Shown here one piece after another: positions 29,684-39,300 of a stretch of DNA of 64,000 nt (position 1 is its first letter; every line of letters starts with the position of its first letter). Source of the stretch: Arthrobacter sp. CAU 1506 (lineage in GTDB: Bacteria; Actinomycetota; Actinomycetes; Actinomycetales; Micrococcaceae); NCBI RefSeq assembly GCF_005047635.1, contig NZ_SUKC01000001.1, positions 248,001-312,000 on the forward strand, in the 5' to 3' direction. The notes under the pieces are model-generated. The model ran no database searches. It was not told the origin of the DNA and worked only from the letters and a program-made list of their open reading frames with translations. Made by a program: the position numbers and the translations under genes.

Positions 29684-30850
29684 ATGACATCAACAGATAC
29701 TCCCCTGCACGTACTTGTGGCCCACCCCTCCGCGGACCTGTACGGATCGGACCGGGTGCTGCTGGAAACCGTCCAGGCGCTACTGGAACATGGACATCAA
29801 GTGGCCGTGGCCCTGCCCGGCCCCGGGCCGTTGGTGAAGGAGCTGACCAGACGCGGCGCCTTGGTGGAGTTCAGCCCCACCCTGGTGCTGCGCCGCTCCC
29901 TGCTCTCGCCGACCGGGTTGCTGCGCCTGGCAGGCGAAGGCCTCTACGGGTTCTGGAGGGGAATGCGGGTGATGCGCCGCTACCGTCCGGACGTACTGTA
30001 CGTGAACACCGTGGCCGTCCCGTTGTGGCCGCTGGTGGGCTGGCTGTACCGCGTACCCACCGTGGCCCACGTCCACGAAGCAGAGCGCCATACCCCGCGC
30101 CGGCTGCAGCTGGCGACAGCGCTGCCGCTGCTGCTGGCGGACCTGATCGTGGCCAATAGCCGCTTCACCGCGGACACCTTGGCACACGTACTGCCGGCGC
30201 TGCGCGGCCAGGCCCGGGTTGTCTACAACGGCGTGCCGGGACCGGAAGGGCCGCTGCCCGCCCGCATGGGGCTCGACGGCGGCCTGCGGGTGGCCTACGT
30301 GGGCCGGCTGTCGCACCGCAAGGGAGCCGACGTGGCCGTGGAAGCGGTCGCGCGGCTTCGGCAGCGCGGTGTGGCCGCCACTTTGGCCATTGTCGGCACC
30401 GCGGTCCCCGGCTACGAGGACTACGAGCACGCCCTGCGGGGCCGCGTCCGCGAGCTCGGTCTGGGCGAGGAGGTCCTCTTCCACGGTTTCCAGCCCACCC
30501 CTTGGGACGTTCTGGCCGACGCGGACGCCGCGGTGGTTCCGTCGCGGCTGGACGAGTCGTTCGGCAACACTGCCGTGGAGGCGGTGCTGGCCAGCCGGCC
30601 GCTGGTAGCCAGCTCGGTCCCCGGGCTCCGCGAGGCCGCCGGGCACTATGCCTGCGCCCAGTTCACCGCACCGGATGACGCCGCGGCGCTCGCCGATGCC
30701 CTGGAGCGGGTGGCAGTGGACTGGGAGCGTTACCGTGCCGCCGCCGCCGACGACGCCGCTGACGCCCTGGAACGCCACGCCCCGCACCGGTACCGACGCA
30801 GCATCGCCGAAGTCATCACCGGGACGCCCGGCGCGGGCCGCAGGCGCTGA
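29684..30850 (+). CDS. GT4-type glycosyltransferase
   Basis: A 388-residue GT-B glycosyltransferase. The N-terminal Rossmann-like lobe begins LHVLVAHPSADLYGSDRVLLETVQALLEHG (in parts), with VAHVHEAERHTPRR and IVANSRFTADTL, and the C-terminal nucleotide-sugar lobe has VAYVGRLSHRKGADVAVEA and the E-x7-E type motif PSRLDESFGNTAVEAVLASRP. ATG 29684 follows GGAGGG by six bases. It closes the + strand rml run, so rhamnosyl transfer is a reasonable guess. A hairpin terminator follows. Confidence 0.9.
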   Translation: MTSTDTPLHVLVAHPSADLYGSDRVLLETVQALLEHGHQVAVALPGPGPLVKELTRRGALVEFSPTLVLRRSLLSPTGLLRLAGEGLYGFWRGMRVMRRYRPDVLYVNTVAVPLWPLVGWLYRVPTVAHVHEAERHTPRRLQLATALPLLLADLIVANSRFTADTLAHVLPALRGQARVVYNGVPGPEGPLPARMGLDGGLRVAYVGRLSHRKGADVAVEAVARLRQRGVAATLAIVGTAVPGYEDYEHALRGRVRELGLGEEVLFHGFQPTPWDVLADADAAVVPSRLDESFGNTAVEAVLASRPLVASSVPGLREAAGHYACAQFTAPDDAAALADALERVAVDWERYRAAAADDAADALERHAPHRYRRSIAEVITGTPGAGRRR

Positions 30851-30864
30851 CGCCCGCGGAGCGA

Positions 30865-30903
30865 GCGGACGGGCCTTCACCATGGGAAGGGCCCCGAGTC
30901 CGC
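30865..30903 (+). terminator. Hairpin terminator after the rml run
   Basis: GGGCCTTC (30871-30878) pairs with GAAGGGCCC (30886-30894), extended by GCGGAC (30865-30870) with GTCCGC (30898-30903) across a small internal loop. It lies 15 bases past the glycosyltransferase stop. The following 206 bases to the next gene hold no other feature I can support. Confidence 0.7.
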
Positions 30904-31109
30904 CCGAACCTTTCCAGGTGCCGAATCGACCCCATGAATTTGCCCGGCAAGTCCGGTGGCGCATTCGCCGTTAATTTCCGCTGAGCCGCGTTTCCAGCAG
31001 GCGACGCGGACATTCCTCCCGCGGGGCTGCCCGTTCATTCGCATGGGCAACAGTGGGCCGTGCCGGCATCTGAACGGCCGGTAATCACTCGACCGGAGGT
31101 CCAATTTCC

Positions 31110-32936
31110 ATGCACTCATCTCCCACTCCGCCAACAAGCCGACTGTCCCGACTGCTGCGCCTGACCGTCGGTGCCCTGGCTCTGCTCGCCGCCGGCACCG
31201 GGGTTGCTCCCGCCGCCGCTGCGCCCGGCCCCGCACCGGCCGACAACGACTGGGCCGCTTCGGCCTACCGAGGAGGCATCGACGTCGTCAGTGGTTCAGA
31301 CCCTGACCAGCAGACCCTTGATGGCACGGTCTTCGATGACAAGAACAAAAACTCCAAGCAGGACGTGAACGAATCCGGCGTGCGCGGCGTAACCGTCTCC
31401 AATGGCCGCGATGTGGTGACCACGGACAGCCACGGCCGCTACCAGCTGCCGGTCTTTGACAACATGACCGTCTTCGTTACCCAGCCTCGCGGCTACCAGG
31501 TGCCGGTGGACGAGGACAACGTGGCCCAGTTCTTCTACAACCATTTGCCCGAAGGCTCCCCTGATCTGAAATTCGGCGGGATCCAACCAACCGGGGCACT
31601 GCCTGACAAGGTGAACTTCCCGCTGGTCAAGAGCCAGCTCACGCAGTCGCCCGAGCAGCACTGCGCTTTCGGCGCCGATGTCCAGACCTACAACCAGGAG
31701 GAGGTGGAGTTCGCGCGCAACGGCGTCTTCACCGATCTGGCCGGGCGCATCGACTATGCAGGCTGCGGCGCCCTATTCATCGGTGACATTGTGGGCGACG
31801 ATCTGTCCCTCTTCGAGCAAACCCGGGAACTGACGGGTATGCTCAACGGTCCGGCCCGTTTCCTCCCTGGCAACCACGACCTCGATTTCGACGCCCTCGA
31901 CGGCGAGCACGAGTTCGATACCTACCGCAGCCAGTTCGGCCCGGAGTACTACTCCTACGACGCCGGCAAGGCCCATGTGGTCGCCCTGAGCAACATCGAA
32001 TATCCGACGACGATCCCCGCCAAGAAGAGCAACTACACGTACTCCCTCGGCGAGCGCCAGCTCGAGTGGCTCCGCGCGGACATTGCCAAGGTGCCCAAGG
32101 ACCGGGTGATTGTGCTGGCCGGCCACAGCCCACTGCTGGAGTTCTTCTACAGCGACTCCCACACGATGAAGCAACTGGAAGAGGTCTACGGAATCCTTGA
32201 GGGCCGCGAAGTCGTTTCGCTCGGCGGCCATACCCACATGGCCGAGAACCTGCGTGAAGGCGATCTCATGGCCGGCTGGCGCGACGAGGTCGGCGACGCG
32301 GGCCTGCCCTTTACCCACCTGACAGTGCCGGCAGTCTCCGGGCACTGGTACGGCGGACGCGTCCTCGGGGAGGGCTACCCCACCGCGGTGCAGCGTGACG
32401 GCACTCCTCCCGGCGTGCTGACCCTGGATATCAAAAACACCGAGGTCAAGGAACGCTTTACCATCCGCGGCGGCGACGAAACCCAGCAGATGGCACTGGG
32501 CCTGAACACCCCGGCCTACCGCACCTGGTATGCCGAGCACGTCACCAAGCCCCGCGGAACGGCTCCGGCCCTGGAGAATCCGCTGCAGGTTTCGCGCGAG
32601 GAACTGGCCGACCACACCTGGCTGACCACCAACTTCTGGATGGGCAGCACCGGTTCCACCGTGAAGGTCACGTTGGACGGCGGCGACACCACCGAGGCCG
32701 TCCGCACCCAGCAAATGCAGGGCGAAACCCCGCTGATCGGCGCTGAGTGGTCTGACCCGACGGCCATCCAGGAGCAGTTTGTCCACGGTGGCGGCCTGGC
32801 CGACCGCTCCATGCACCTCTGGCGGCTGGAACTGCCGGCCGATCTCGCCGTCGGCAAGCACACTGCCGAGGTCACCGCTACCGACGTCCACGGACGGGAG
32901 TTCACCGAGACGCTGACCTTCGACGTCGTGGAGTAA
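31110..32936 (+). CDS. Secreted calcineurin-like phosphoesterase
   Basis: A 608-residue exported metallophosphoesterase. A twin-lysine-free Sec signal peptide (hydrophobic core about residues 18-38, AAAAPG cleavage area) is followed by a small beta-sandwich (about 70-125; DGTVFDDKNKNSKQDVNESG is a collagen-binding-B-like start) that precedes the catalytic domain in this subfamily. Metal motifs are GDIVGDDL, PGNHDLDF, AGHSPL and GGHTHMAEN. A C-terminal domain (about 450-608) completes the usual three-part form. GGAGG lies ten bases before ATG 31110. It sits inside the polysaccharide locus and could remove phosphate from glycans or other extracellular substrates; this is inference. Confidence 0.92.
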   Translation: MHSSPTPPTSRLSRLLRLTVGALALLAAGTGVAPAAAAPGPAPADNDWAASAYRGGIDVVSGSDPDQQTLDGTVFDDKNKNSKQDVNESGVRGVTVSNGRDVVTTDSHGRYQLPVFDNMTVFVTQPRGYQVPVDEDNVAQFFYNHLPEGSPDLKFGGIQPTGALPDKVNFPLVKSQLTQSPEQHCAFGADVQTYNQEEVEFARNGVFTDLAGRIDYAGCGALFIGDIVGDDLSLFEQTRELTGMLNGPARFLPGNHDLDFDALDGEHEFDTYRSQFGPEYYSYDAGKAHVVALSNIEYPTTIPAKKSNYTYSLGERQLEWLRADIAKVPKDRVIVLAGHSPLLEFFYSDSHTMKQLEEVYGILEGREVVSLGGHTHMAENLREGDLMAGWRDEVGDAGLPFTHLTVPAVSGHWYGGRVLGEGYPTAVQRDGTPPGVLTLDIKNTEVKERFTIRGGDETQQMALGLNTPAYRTWYAEHVTKPRGTAPALENPLQVSREELADHTWLTTNFWMGSTGSTVKVTLDGGDTTEAVRTQQMQGETPLIGAEWSDPTAIQEQFVHGGGLADRSMHLWRLELPADLAVGKHTAEVTATDVHGREFTETLTFDVVE

Positions 32937-32954
32937 TCCGTCGCTTCCTGCTGA

Positions 32955-32986
32955 CAGGGCCCGGCGGTTCGTTCCGCCGGGCCCTG
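32955..32986. terminator. Bidirectional hairpin terminator
   Basis: CAGGGCCCGGCGG (32955-32967) is perfectly complementary to CCGCCGGGCCCTG (32974-32986), loop TTCGTT. It sits between the convergent phosphoesterase and acyltransferase genes. Confidence 0.85.
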
Positions 32987-32993
32987 CTGGACT

Positions 32994-34133
32994 TTATGGG
33001 GAAGCGGGCGACGTGGCTTTCTTCGCCGCCCTGGCCGCCCGGAGCCGCGCCCATGCTTCCACGGTCTTCTTGGCCATCCGCCTGGACCTTAAATAAGCGG
33101 TCCTGCCCAGAACGTAGGCGTGGCCGCGCAGGGTGGCGATGACCCGCACCTCGTACAGCGGACGGCGCCAGGCGCCAAAATCAGCTTTATAGGATTCGTC
33201 ACCGACGGTGAGGTCGAAGAACCGCTGCCCGCGGCCGATCGCGTCCTTGGCGAGTTCCTCCACGATCAGCAGGCCCAGCGAGTAGTTGCGCAGCCGCTGC
33301 ATGTCATAGCCCACCAGCAGGAACAGGTCGCGGTCCGGAGCGATCAGGTCGAAGGCAATCGCCACTGGCTCGCCGCCCACCTCAAGCACGGCCAACGTTC
33401 CCGGTGCCCCGGTCTTGACGCTGTCCCGGACCACCGCGCAGTAGAACTCAAAGCAGTCAGGGTCCTGCACCAGATCGATCCCCCGGCGCTCCGCAAAGCG
33501 CGCGGCCCGGAACTCCTGCATGCGCCGCATGAGGTCGTCGACGGCGCTGACGTCGGTGATCTCCAGCAGGCGCTTCTCGCCCTTGGGCCGCAGCCGTTTG
33601 TGCTTACGGTCGAGATGGCGGACGAAACCGGCGTCCAGGCCGCCTCGCCATTCCTCTACCGAAGAAGCCAGCGACATTAAATGGGTGTCGTAGAGATGCC
33701 TGGCACTCGTGGCGCCAGCCAGCAGTGCGGTCACGGCATCGGGCGAGTCGGCGACGCGTTCGATCCGCAGCAGATCGAACCGGCCCAAGGCCTCGCGAAT
33801 GCGGCGGGCCACCGAGGGGTCGGCACCAAGACCGGCGGTCCCGTCGAGTACCGGGGCAGCGTAGTCGGCCACGCCCAAGTCGGCGTATTCCACGAGGCGG
33901 ATCGGACCCACGCGACGGCGGACAAACGGCAGGACGAGGACCAGGTGGCCGTCGTCGCGCCGTACCGTCACCACCACCTTTGCCGCCTCCCGGGCGGGTG
34001 CGAGCAGGGTGTACAGGCGGTCCAGCCACACGCCGTGCTGGAACGGCGTCGCAGCGGATAGCGCAAAGAGGTCGTCATACTCACTGCTGAGGAAGTCGAA
34101 GTCGTCCTCGCGCTGCACGGTGAAGCCGGACAT
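32994..34133 (-). CDS. CelD/BcsL-like GNAT acyltransferase
   Basis: A 379-residue acyltransferase of the double-GNAT type often found in polysaccharide loci (CelD/BcsL; Acetyltransf_6). The second GNAT domain, about residues 160-320, has LDRKHKRLRPKGE, FRAARFAERRG and GTLAVLEVGGEPVAIAFDL, then YDMQRLRNYSLGLLIVEELAKDAI and FDLTVGDESYKADFG, the last being a signature of the group. No membrane segment is seen. I use ATG 34133, preceded by AAAGGG; the frame stays open further upstream without support. It probably acylates a sugar residue of the polymer or its lipid-linked unit. Confidence 0.87.
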   Translation of the reverse strand: MSGFTVQREDDFDFLSSEYDDLFALSAATPFQHGVWLDRLYTLLAPAREAAKVVVTVRRDDGHLVLVLPFVRRRVGPIRLVEYADLGVADYAAPVLDGTAGLGADPSVARRIREALGRFDLLRIERVADSPDAVTALLAGATSARHLYDTHLMSLASSVEEWRGGLDAGFVRHLDRKHKRLRPKGEKRLLEITDVSAVDDLMRRMQEFRAARFAERRGIDLVQDPDCFEFYCAVVRDSVKTGAPGTLAVLEVGGEPVAIAFDLIAPDRDLFLLVGYDMQRLRNYSLGLLIVEELAKDAIGRGQRFFDLTVGDESYKADFGAWRRPLYEVRVIATLRGHAYVLGRTAYLRSRRMAKKTVEAWARLRAARAAKKATSPASP

Positions 34134-34321
34134 AATCAGCCCTTTCGGTTCGGGCGGACGCGCCCGCCCCAGGGGACATGCGTACCGCCGTCGATGCGCT
34201 CGAGCAGGCCGCCCCGTTGCGGCCAACCGGTGCGCGCCAGTCTAGCGGACAGGTTGCGGCTTGCGGCCAACGGCAATAAAGTTGTGCAACTTCCGCCTCC
34301 ACCAGAGCGGGGAGATCTGCG

Positions 34322-36124
34322 ATGACGGATGGTTCCACCTCGCCACACCATCGGCCGCCAGTGAAGTTCCTGGTCGCCGGTGCCGTAGCGACTGTTGGCT
34401 TGCTGTGCCTGTCTCCGCCGCCTCCCGTTCCGTCCGCCGCCGGCCAGGCTGCGACGTCGGGTTCCGCTGCAGGGCTTTCCGCTGCGGCAGCGGCTGTGCC
34501 CGGCACCGTGGTGGTTTCGCCCGAGGGGTCGGACGACGCGGCCGGCTCACCGGCGGCACCGCTGCGCACCGTCCGGGCCGCCGTGGCGAGGGCGGCCTCC
34601 GGCCAAACGATCGTGCTTCGTGCCGGAAGCTATCACGAGTTCGTGACCATTCCACCAGCCAAGAAACTGATTCTGCGGTCCTACCCGGGGGAAGAGGTGT
34701 GGCTGGACGGCAGCCAGCCGGTGACCGGTTTCGCCCGGCAGGGCAACGTCTATGTAGTCGACGGCTGGACAGCCGAGTTCGATGCCAGCCCCACCTACAA
34801 GCGCGGTGCCCCCGACGGGACATCGCAGGGGTGGCAGTTTGTCAGCGATCAGCACCCGATGGCTGCGCATCCCGACCAGGTCTGGATCGACGGCGTTCCG
34901 CAGCGGCAGGTGGGCAGCCGGTCCGAGGTCACGGCGGGCACCTTCTACGTGGACTATGCCGCGGACCGCCTGTACCTCGGTTCGGATCCGCAGGACCGCA
35001 CCGTCCGGGCCAGCACGCTGGGCAGGGCGCTCAGCATCCAAGGAGCCGGATCCGAACTGCACGGCGTGGGGATCCGGCGCTACGCGACCGCGGTTCCACA
35101 GATGGGGGCGGTGACCGTGGAAGCCCCGAACGCCGTGCTGGACGACGTGGCCATCACCGACAATGCAACCACCGGCCTCTTCGTTGGGGCCGGCAGCGTG
35201 GCGCTGCGCAAGGTCAGTCTGGTCGGCAACGGGATGCTGGGGGCGGCGGCCACCTATGCCGACGGGCTGCAGGTGTCCGGCCTGTTAGCGGAACGAAACA
35301 ACACCGAACATTTCAACACCGCACCGGTTTCCGGCGGCGTCAAGGTCGGCCGCAGCCGCGGTGTCGATATCAGTGACTCGGTCTTCCGGGACAATGCCGG
35401 ACCGGGCCTGTGGCTGGACGAGTCGGTCTTTGATGCGGCGGTCCACGGGAACGACATGCTGGACAACTCCGGCCACGGGCTGACGCTTGAACTTTCGGCC
35501 CAGGCCGATGTCGTCAACAACGTGATAGCCGGCAACGCCGGGCATGGCCTGAAAGTCAACAACACCAGCGATGTACGCATCTGGAACAACACCATCAGCG
35601 CCAGCGGGCGCGCGGTTAATATCGTCCAGGACGGCAGGCGTGCCAGCGACCCGGACACGCCCGGGCATGACCCGCGGCAGCCTTTCCCGGATCCGGCGAT
35701 GTCCTGGATCAACGGCCCGGTTGAGATCCGCAACAACATCATCTCCAACCCGGGCTCGCCTGCCGACTGCCTGCTGTGCGTGGAGGACTATTCCGGAACC
35801 TACAGTGCCGATCAGCTCAGGGTCACGGCCCTGGGCAACGTCTATCATCGCGCCCGGCCCGCGTCACCGGGGTCAGCCGTGATCTGGGCCAAGGATGCCG
35901 GTGAACCCGCACTGTTCGCCCGTCCGGACGACTTCATGTCAGCGACTGGCCAGGAACTCCAGCACCTGTACCTCGAAGGTGCTGCTCCCTTCGATTCCGG
36001 CTACCGGCCAGGCGACATCATCACCAGCAGGAATTCCACCTTCGCCCAGCCGCTGCCCCGGGAGATCGCGCAACTGGCTGGCCAGCCGGCCGGTACGCGC
36101 TCGCTCGGCGCCTTTGGCAGATAG
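34322..36124 (+). CDS. Secreted right-handed beta-helix repeat protein
   Basis: A 600-residue exported protein. A signal or anchor helix (about residues 14-33) is followed by a Ser/Ala-rich stretch and then by a parallel beta-helix (about 60-530). The first coil contains VVVSPEGSDDAAGSPAAPLRTVRAAVA (in parts), the usual entry of pectate-lyase-like helices, and many short repeats of the form NxxxGNxGHGLxxxNxxDVxIxNN are visible, such as VVNNVIAGNAGHGLKVNNTSDV. This fold is used by polysaccharide lyases, hydrolases and epimerases; I do not see a certain catalytic triad. ATG 34322 follows GGGGAG. It is divergent from the acyltransferase and probably acts on the exported glycan. Confidence 0.87.
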   Translation: MTDGSTSPHHRPPVKFLVAGAVATVGLLCLSPPPPVPSAAGQAATSGSAAGLSAAAAAVPGTVVVSPEGSDDAAGSPAAPLRTVRAAVARAASGQTIVLRAGSYHEFVTIPPAKKLILRSYPGEEVWLDGSQPVTGFARQGNVYVVDGWTAEFDASPTYKRGAPDGTSQGWQFVSDQHPMAAHPDQVWIDGVPQRQVGSRSEVTAGTFYVDYAADRLYLGSDPQDRTVRASTLGRALSIQGAGSELHGVGIRRYATAVPQMGAVTVEAPNAVLDDVAITDNATTGLFVGAGSVALRKVSLVGNGMLGAAATYADGLQVSGLLAERNNTEHFNTAPVSGGVKVGRSRGVDISDSVFRDNAGPGLWLDESVFDAAVHGNDMLDNSGHGLTLELSAQADVVNNVIAGNAGHGLKVNNTSDVRIWNNTISASGRAVNIVQDGRRASDPDTPGHDPRQPFPDPAMSWINGPVEIRNNIISNPGSPADCLLCVEDYSGTYSADQLRVTALGNVYHRARPASPGSAVIWAKDAGEPALFARPDDFMSATGQELQHLYLEGAAPFDSGYRPGDIITSRNSTFAQPLPREIAQLAGQPAGTRSLGAFGR

Positions 36125-36192
36125 TCCGCTCCCCTGGAGCCGCGCCGGACAGGGCTTGGTCGCTGCTCCGTCCGTCTCCGTGAATTGGGGGT

Positions 36193-36276
36193 GGGCGCCG
36201 GCAGCGCGGTGGACGCCGAAGGCGCGATGGACGCCGAAGGCGCGATGGGCGCCGGAAGCGCGGTGGGCGCCGGAAC
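36193..36276. repeat. 18-base tandem repeat array
   Basis: Four and two-thirds units of 18 bases: GGGCGCCGGCAGCGCGGT (36193), GGACGCCGAAGGCGCGAT (36211 and 36229, identical), GGGCGCCGGAAGCGCGGT (36247), and a partial unit at 36265. The array lies between the convergent beta-helix and giant PKD genes, just before their shared terminator. Both strands stay open across it (the unit is a multiple of three), but I see no real gene there. Confidence 0.85.
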
Positions 36277-36280
36277 GAAA

Positions 36281-36313
36281 GCTGGGGCGGGACCGTGAAG
36301 GTCCCGCCCCAGC
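36281..36313. terminator. Bidirectional hairpin terminator
   Basis: GCTGGGGCGGGACC (36281-36294) pairs perfectly with GGTCCCGCCCCAGC (36300-36313), five-base loop. It separates the convergent beta-helix gene and the giant propeller/LamG/PKD gene and directly follows the 18-base repeats. Confidence 0.85.
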
Positions 36314-36335
36314 GTGGCGCCGCAACCCGGTGGTG

Positions 36336-39300
36336 TCAGTTGCTCGCTTTCACCGTCAGGTCATCGAACGAAGCGAACACCGGTGTGTTGGTCGCGGAGC
36401 CGGAGGCGTAGACCCCCAGCCCAACGGCTCCCGGCACCTGCAGTTCCGGCGCCGTATCCGTGACGGACACTTGCCAGTCCGCGGGCTCCTCCGTCCCGGC
36501 CGGCCATAGCTTGGCCCGAACGGTGGTCGGCGAGGTGCCCGTGACTTCCAGGCGCAGCTGCAGTTGCTGTCCGGCTTGATAGGTCAGCCCAGCAACTGTG
36601 GCCTGCCGCAACGTGGTCTCCGTGGAGCCGACGGCCCGCACGGCCTGCAGTGTCACCGCCCCGTTGGATGCCACCCTGGCCGTGGCCATGTACTGCCCGG
36701 TGGTGCCGACCTGCCGCCCGACGACATCTACATAAATTCCGCCGCCGGTGGCCGGCTTATCCAATGAGAACCGCACGTTGGTGTCCGTGCCGGTCGCCGA
36801 GACTGCATTCAGTGAAGAGCCCGGCCCGTGCCCCGGGGCGTTCATCCGCATCCGTCCGGCCCCATCGGCGACGGTGAAGTGCGTGGACGATCCGCGCAGG
36901 GTCCATGCCCCTCCGGTGTCGGCACTCCCCCAGCCGGAGGCCAAGGTCCGTCCGAAGGCGTCCGCCGCGATGTTGGTCGCGGGCGGCGGCCCGGCATCGA
37001 CGGTGACCTCTTGGCTGCTGCTCCGCGCCTCGCCGTCGTCGTCGGTCACGGTGAGTTTCACCGTGTAGGTGCCGGCCGTCGCGTAGGTGTGCGACGCCGT
37101 CGCGCCACTGGCCGTCGCGCCGTCGCCGAACTCCCACGCGTAACTGGCGATGGTGCCGTCCGGATCCGAGGACCCGGACCCGTCCACAGCCACGCCAAGG
37201 CCATTGGTCGTGGCGGTGAAGGAGGCTGTCGGAGCCGCGTTGGATGGCGTCCCCGTGGTGCCGGCTGTGAAGTGGTTCTGCACCTGCGCGGCGCTGAGCA
37301 CTGCCGGGTAGATGGCTACTTCGTCGATATCGCCGGCAAAGTAGGCGCTGGTCGGCCGCGGGCTCCACCGGCTCAGGCTGTCTCCGCCGATCCTCCAGTA
37401 GCCCAGGACTTCCTGGCCCTTGGTCACGTCCGCCCGCTGGGCCACCACCTGCCCGTCGACGAACAGTTGCATGCCGTTCGCGCCAAGCGTGGTCACGGCA
37501 TGATGCCACTTGCCGTCGTTGTAGCTGCCGGTGCTGTTGACCGTCTGCCGCGAACCGTTCTGGATGACGCCGAAGTACAACTGGCCGGTGTTGGCCATGT
37601 ACAGGTGACGGTCCATCAGGTCCGAGTTGATGGTGGTCGAGTTGGCATAGCCGATCAGCTTCCCGCCTCGGGTGGTGGTAGTGCGGAACCACATTTCGGT
37701 GCTGAACGTGTTCGCCGGCTTCACCCGGGAGGTTGTAGAGGCAAACCCTGTTGACGCTCCATTGAAGGTTCCGGCAGCGTCCGCATCGCCAGCCACCGCT
37801 CCGGCAGTGCCCAGGGTCACTCCGGCGTTCAGCCGCAGGTCGTCCTTGCCCGACTGGTCGATGCCCACGGCACCCGATGTTTCGCCGAACCTCCAGTAGT
37901 TGGCTGGCTGGTCGGCCTTGATTGTGGCTGCGTAGGCGCTGGCCGCCGGATCCTCCGCCGCTGCGGTGACCGTGACCGTGTTGCCGCGGACCTCCACACC
38001 GGTGGGATCAGTGGCGATGATGCGGTAAGAGTACTGCCGTCCGGGCACCAGCCCGGTGTCCAGGAAGGTCATGCCCGGCCGGTCCCAGAACGTTGTGGAA
38101 GCGCTCGTGGTGTAGACCGGACTGGCAAGGTTGCCGTCACGGATCACCTTGTAGCTCAGCTTCTTATTGTCCATGTCCCAGTTGGCCTGCCAGCGGACGC
38201 GGACAGTCCCCTTCTTCGGGGAGCTGAGCGTGGGGACGAAATTGGCCCCGCTGACTTCCGGTCCCCGTAGGTTCGGTGCATTCTGGCGCACGGTATAGCG
38301 CACCAGTCCCTGCTGGGCCACGCCGTTCACCCTGGTGAACTCGCCGCCCATCACCACGTACTGGTCATTACCGGTGACTGACCACGGACCCTGGAACTGT
38401 CCGGTGAAAGTACCCGAGTTCATGTCCGGGAACCAGTTCTGCAGCTCCGGCCGCGGCAGGCCTTCGAAGTTGGTGTAGTCGTACAGCTCCCGCGTGATTG
38501 TGCCGCCCACAGCCTTGCTGAACGACATACCGCGATGCCATTCCCAATCCACTTCCTGCGGAAAGGCGCCAACATTGGCACAGTGGTGCGGGTGCCCGGC
38601 CAGATAGATCAGATCGCGCTGACCCGCGTAAACCGAGTAGGTGTCACCGTGGCAGTCGTTGACCCATTCGGTTCCCAGGTCCGACCATCTGATGGAGACC
38701 ACGCCCTCCAGTGTGCTGATGCGGCCGAAGGTGTAGCCGCTGGCGTAGAAGTGGGTTCCGTCCGAGGTCAGGCTGGTGATTGAGCCGTTGTCGCTGCCGT
38801 TGCGGATGTAGGCGCTGGCTGGCAGCGGGAACTGGGTTCCGGTTGCCGTGTCCAGTACGCCGAGCCCGTAGCCGGGCCGGTCCGATCCGTTCAGGCTGGT
38901 GAACGCGCCGCCGACGGCGATCTTGGTGTTGTCCGCAGACAGGGCCAGCCCGTTGACCTGGCCGCCCGCTGCCTGGGGTGTCCAGTTCAGCAGCGCCGCG
39001 TCCGACGCCCGAACAGCCGCCAGCTTGCCGCGCGCCACGCTCCCCACAAAGTTGAAGTCGCCGCCGAAATAGACGGTGTTGTTCGTGGCCACGATGCCGT
39101 GGACGGACGAGGAGGCCTGCGGTTGGAAGCCCTGGATCAACGCACCCGTCGACGGGTTCAGTGCCACGATCCGCGAGACCGGGGTGGTCCCGTTGTACTG
39201 TGTGAAATCCCCGCCCACGTACAGCCGCGATCCGTCCGGTGAGGCCGCGAGGGTGAGCACCTGGGCGTTGAAACGCGGGGCAAATGAACCGATCAGCGCC

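Noticed and set aside
35895-36509. Open frames across the 18-base repeats on both strands
   Set aside because: They encode only repeat-derived peptides and overlap well-supported genes; no start signal is present.
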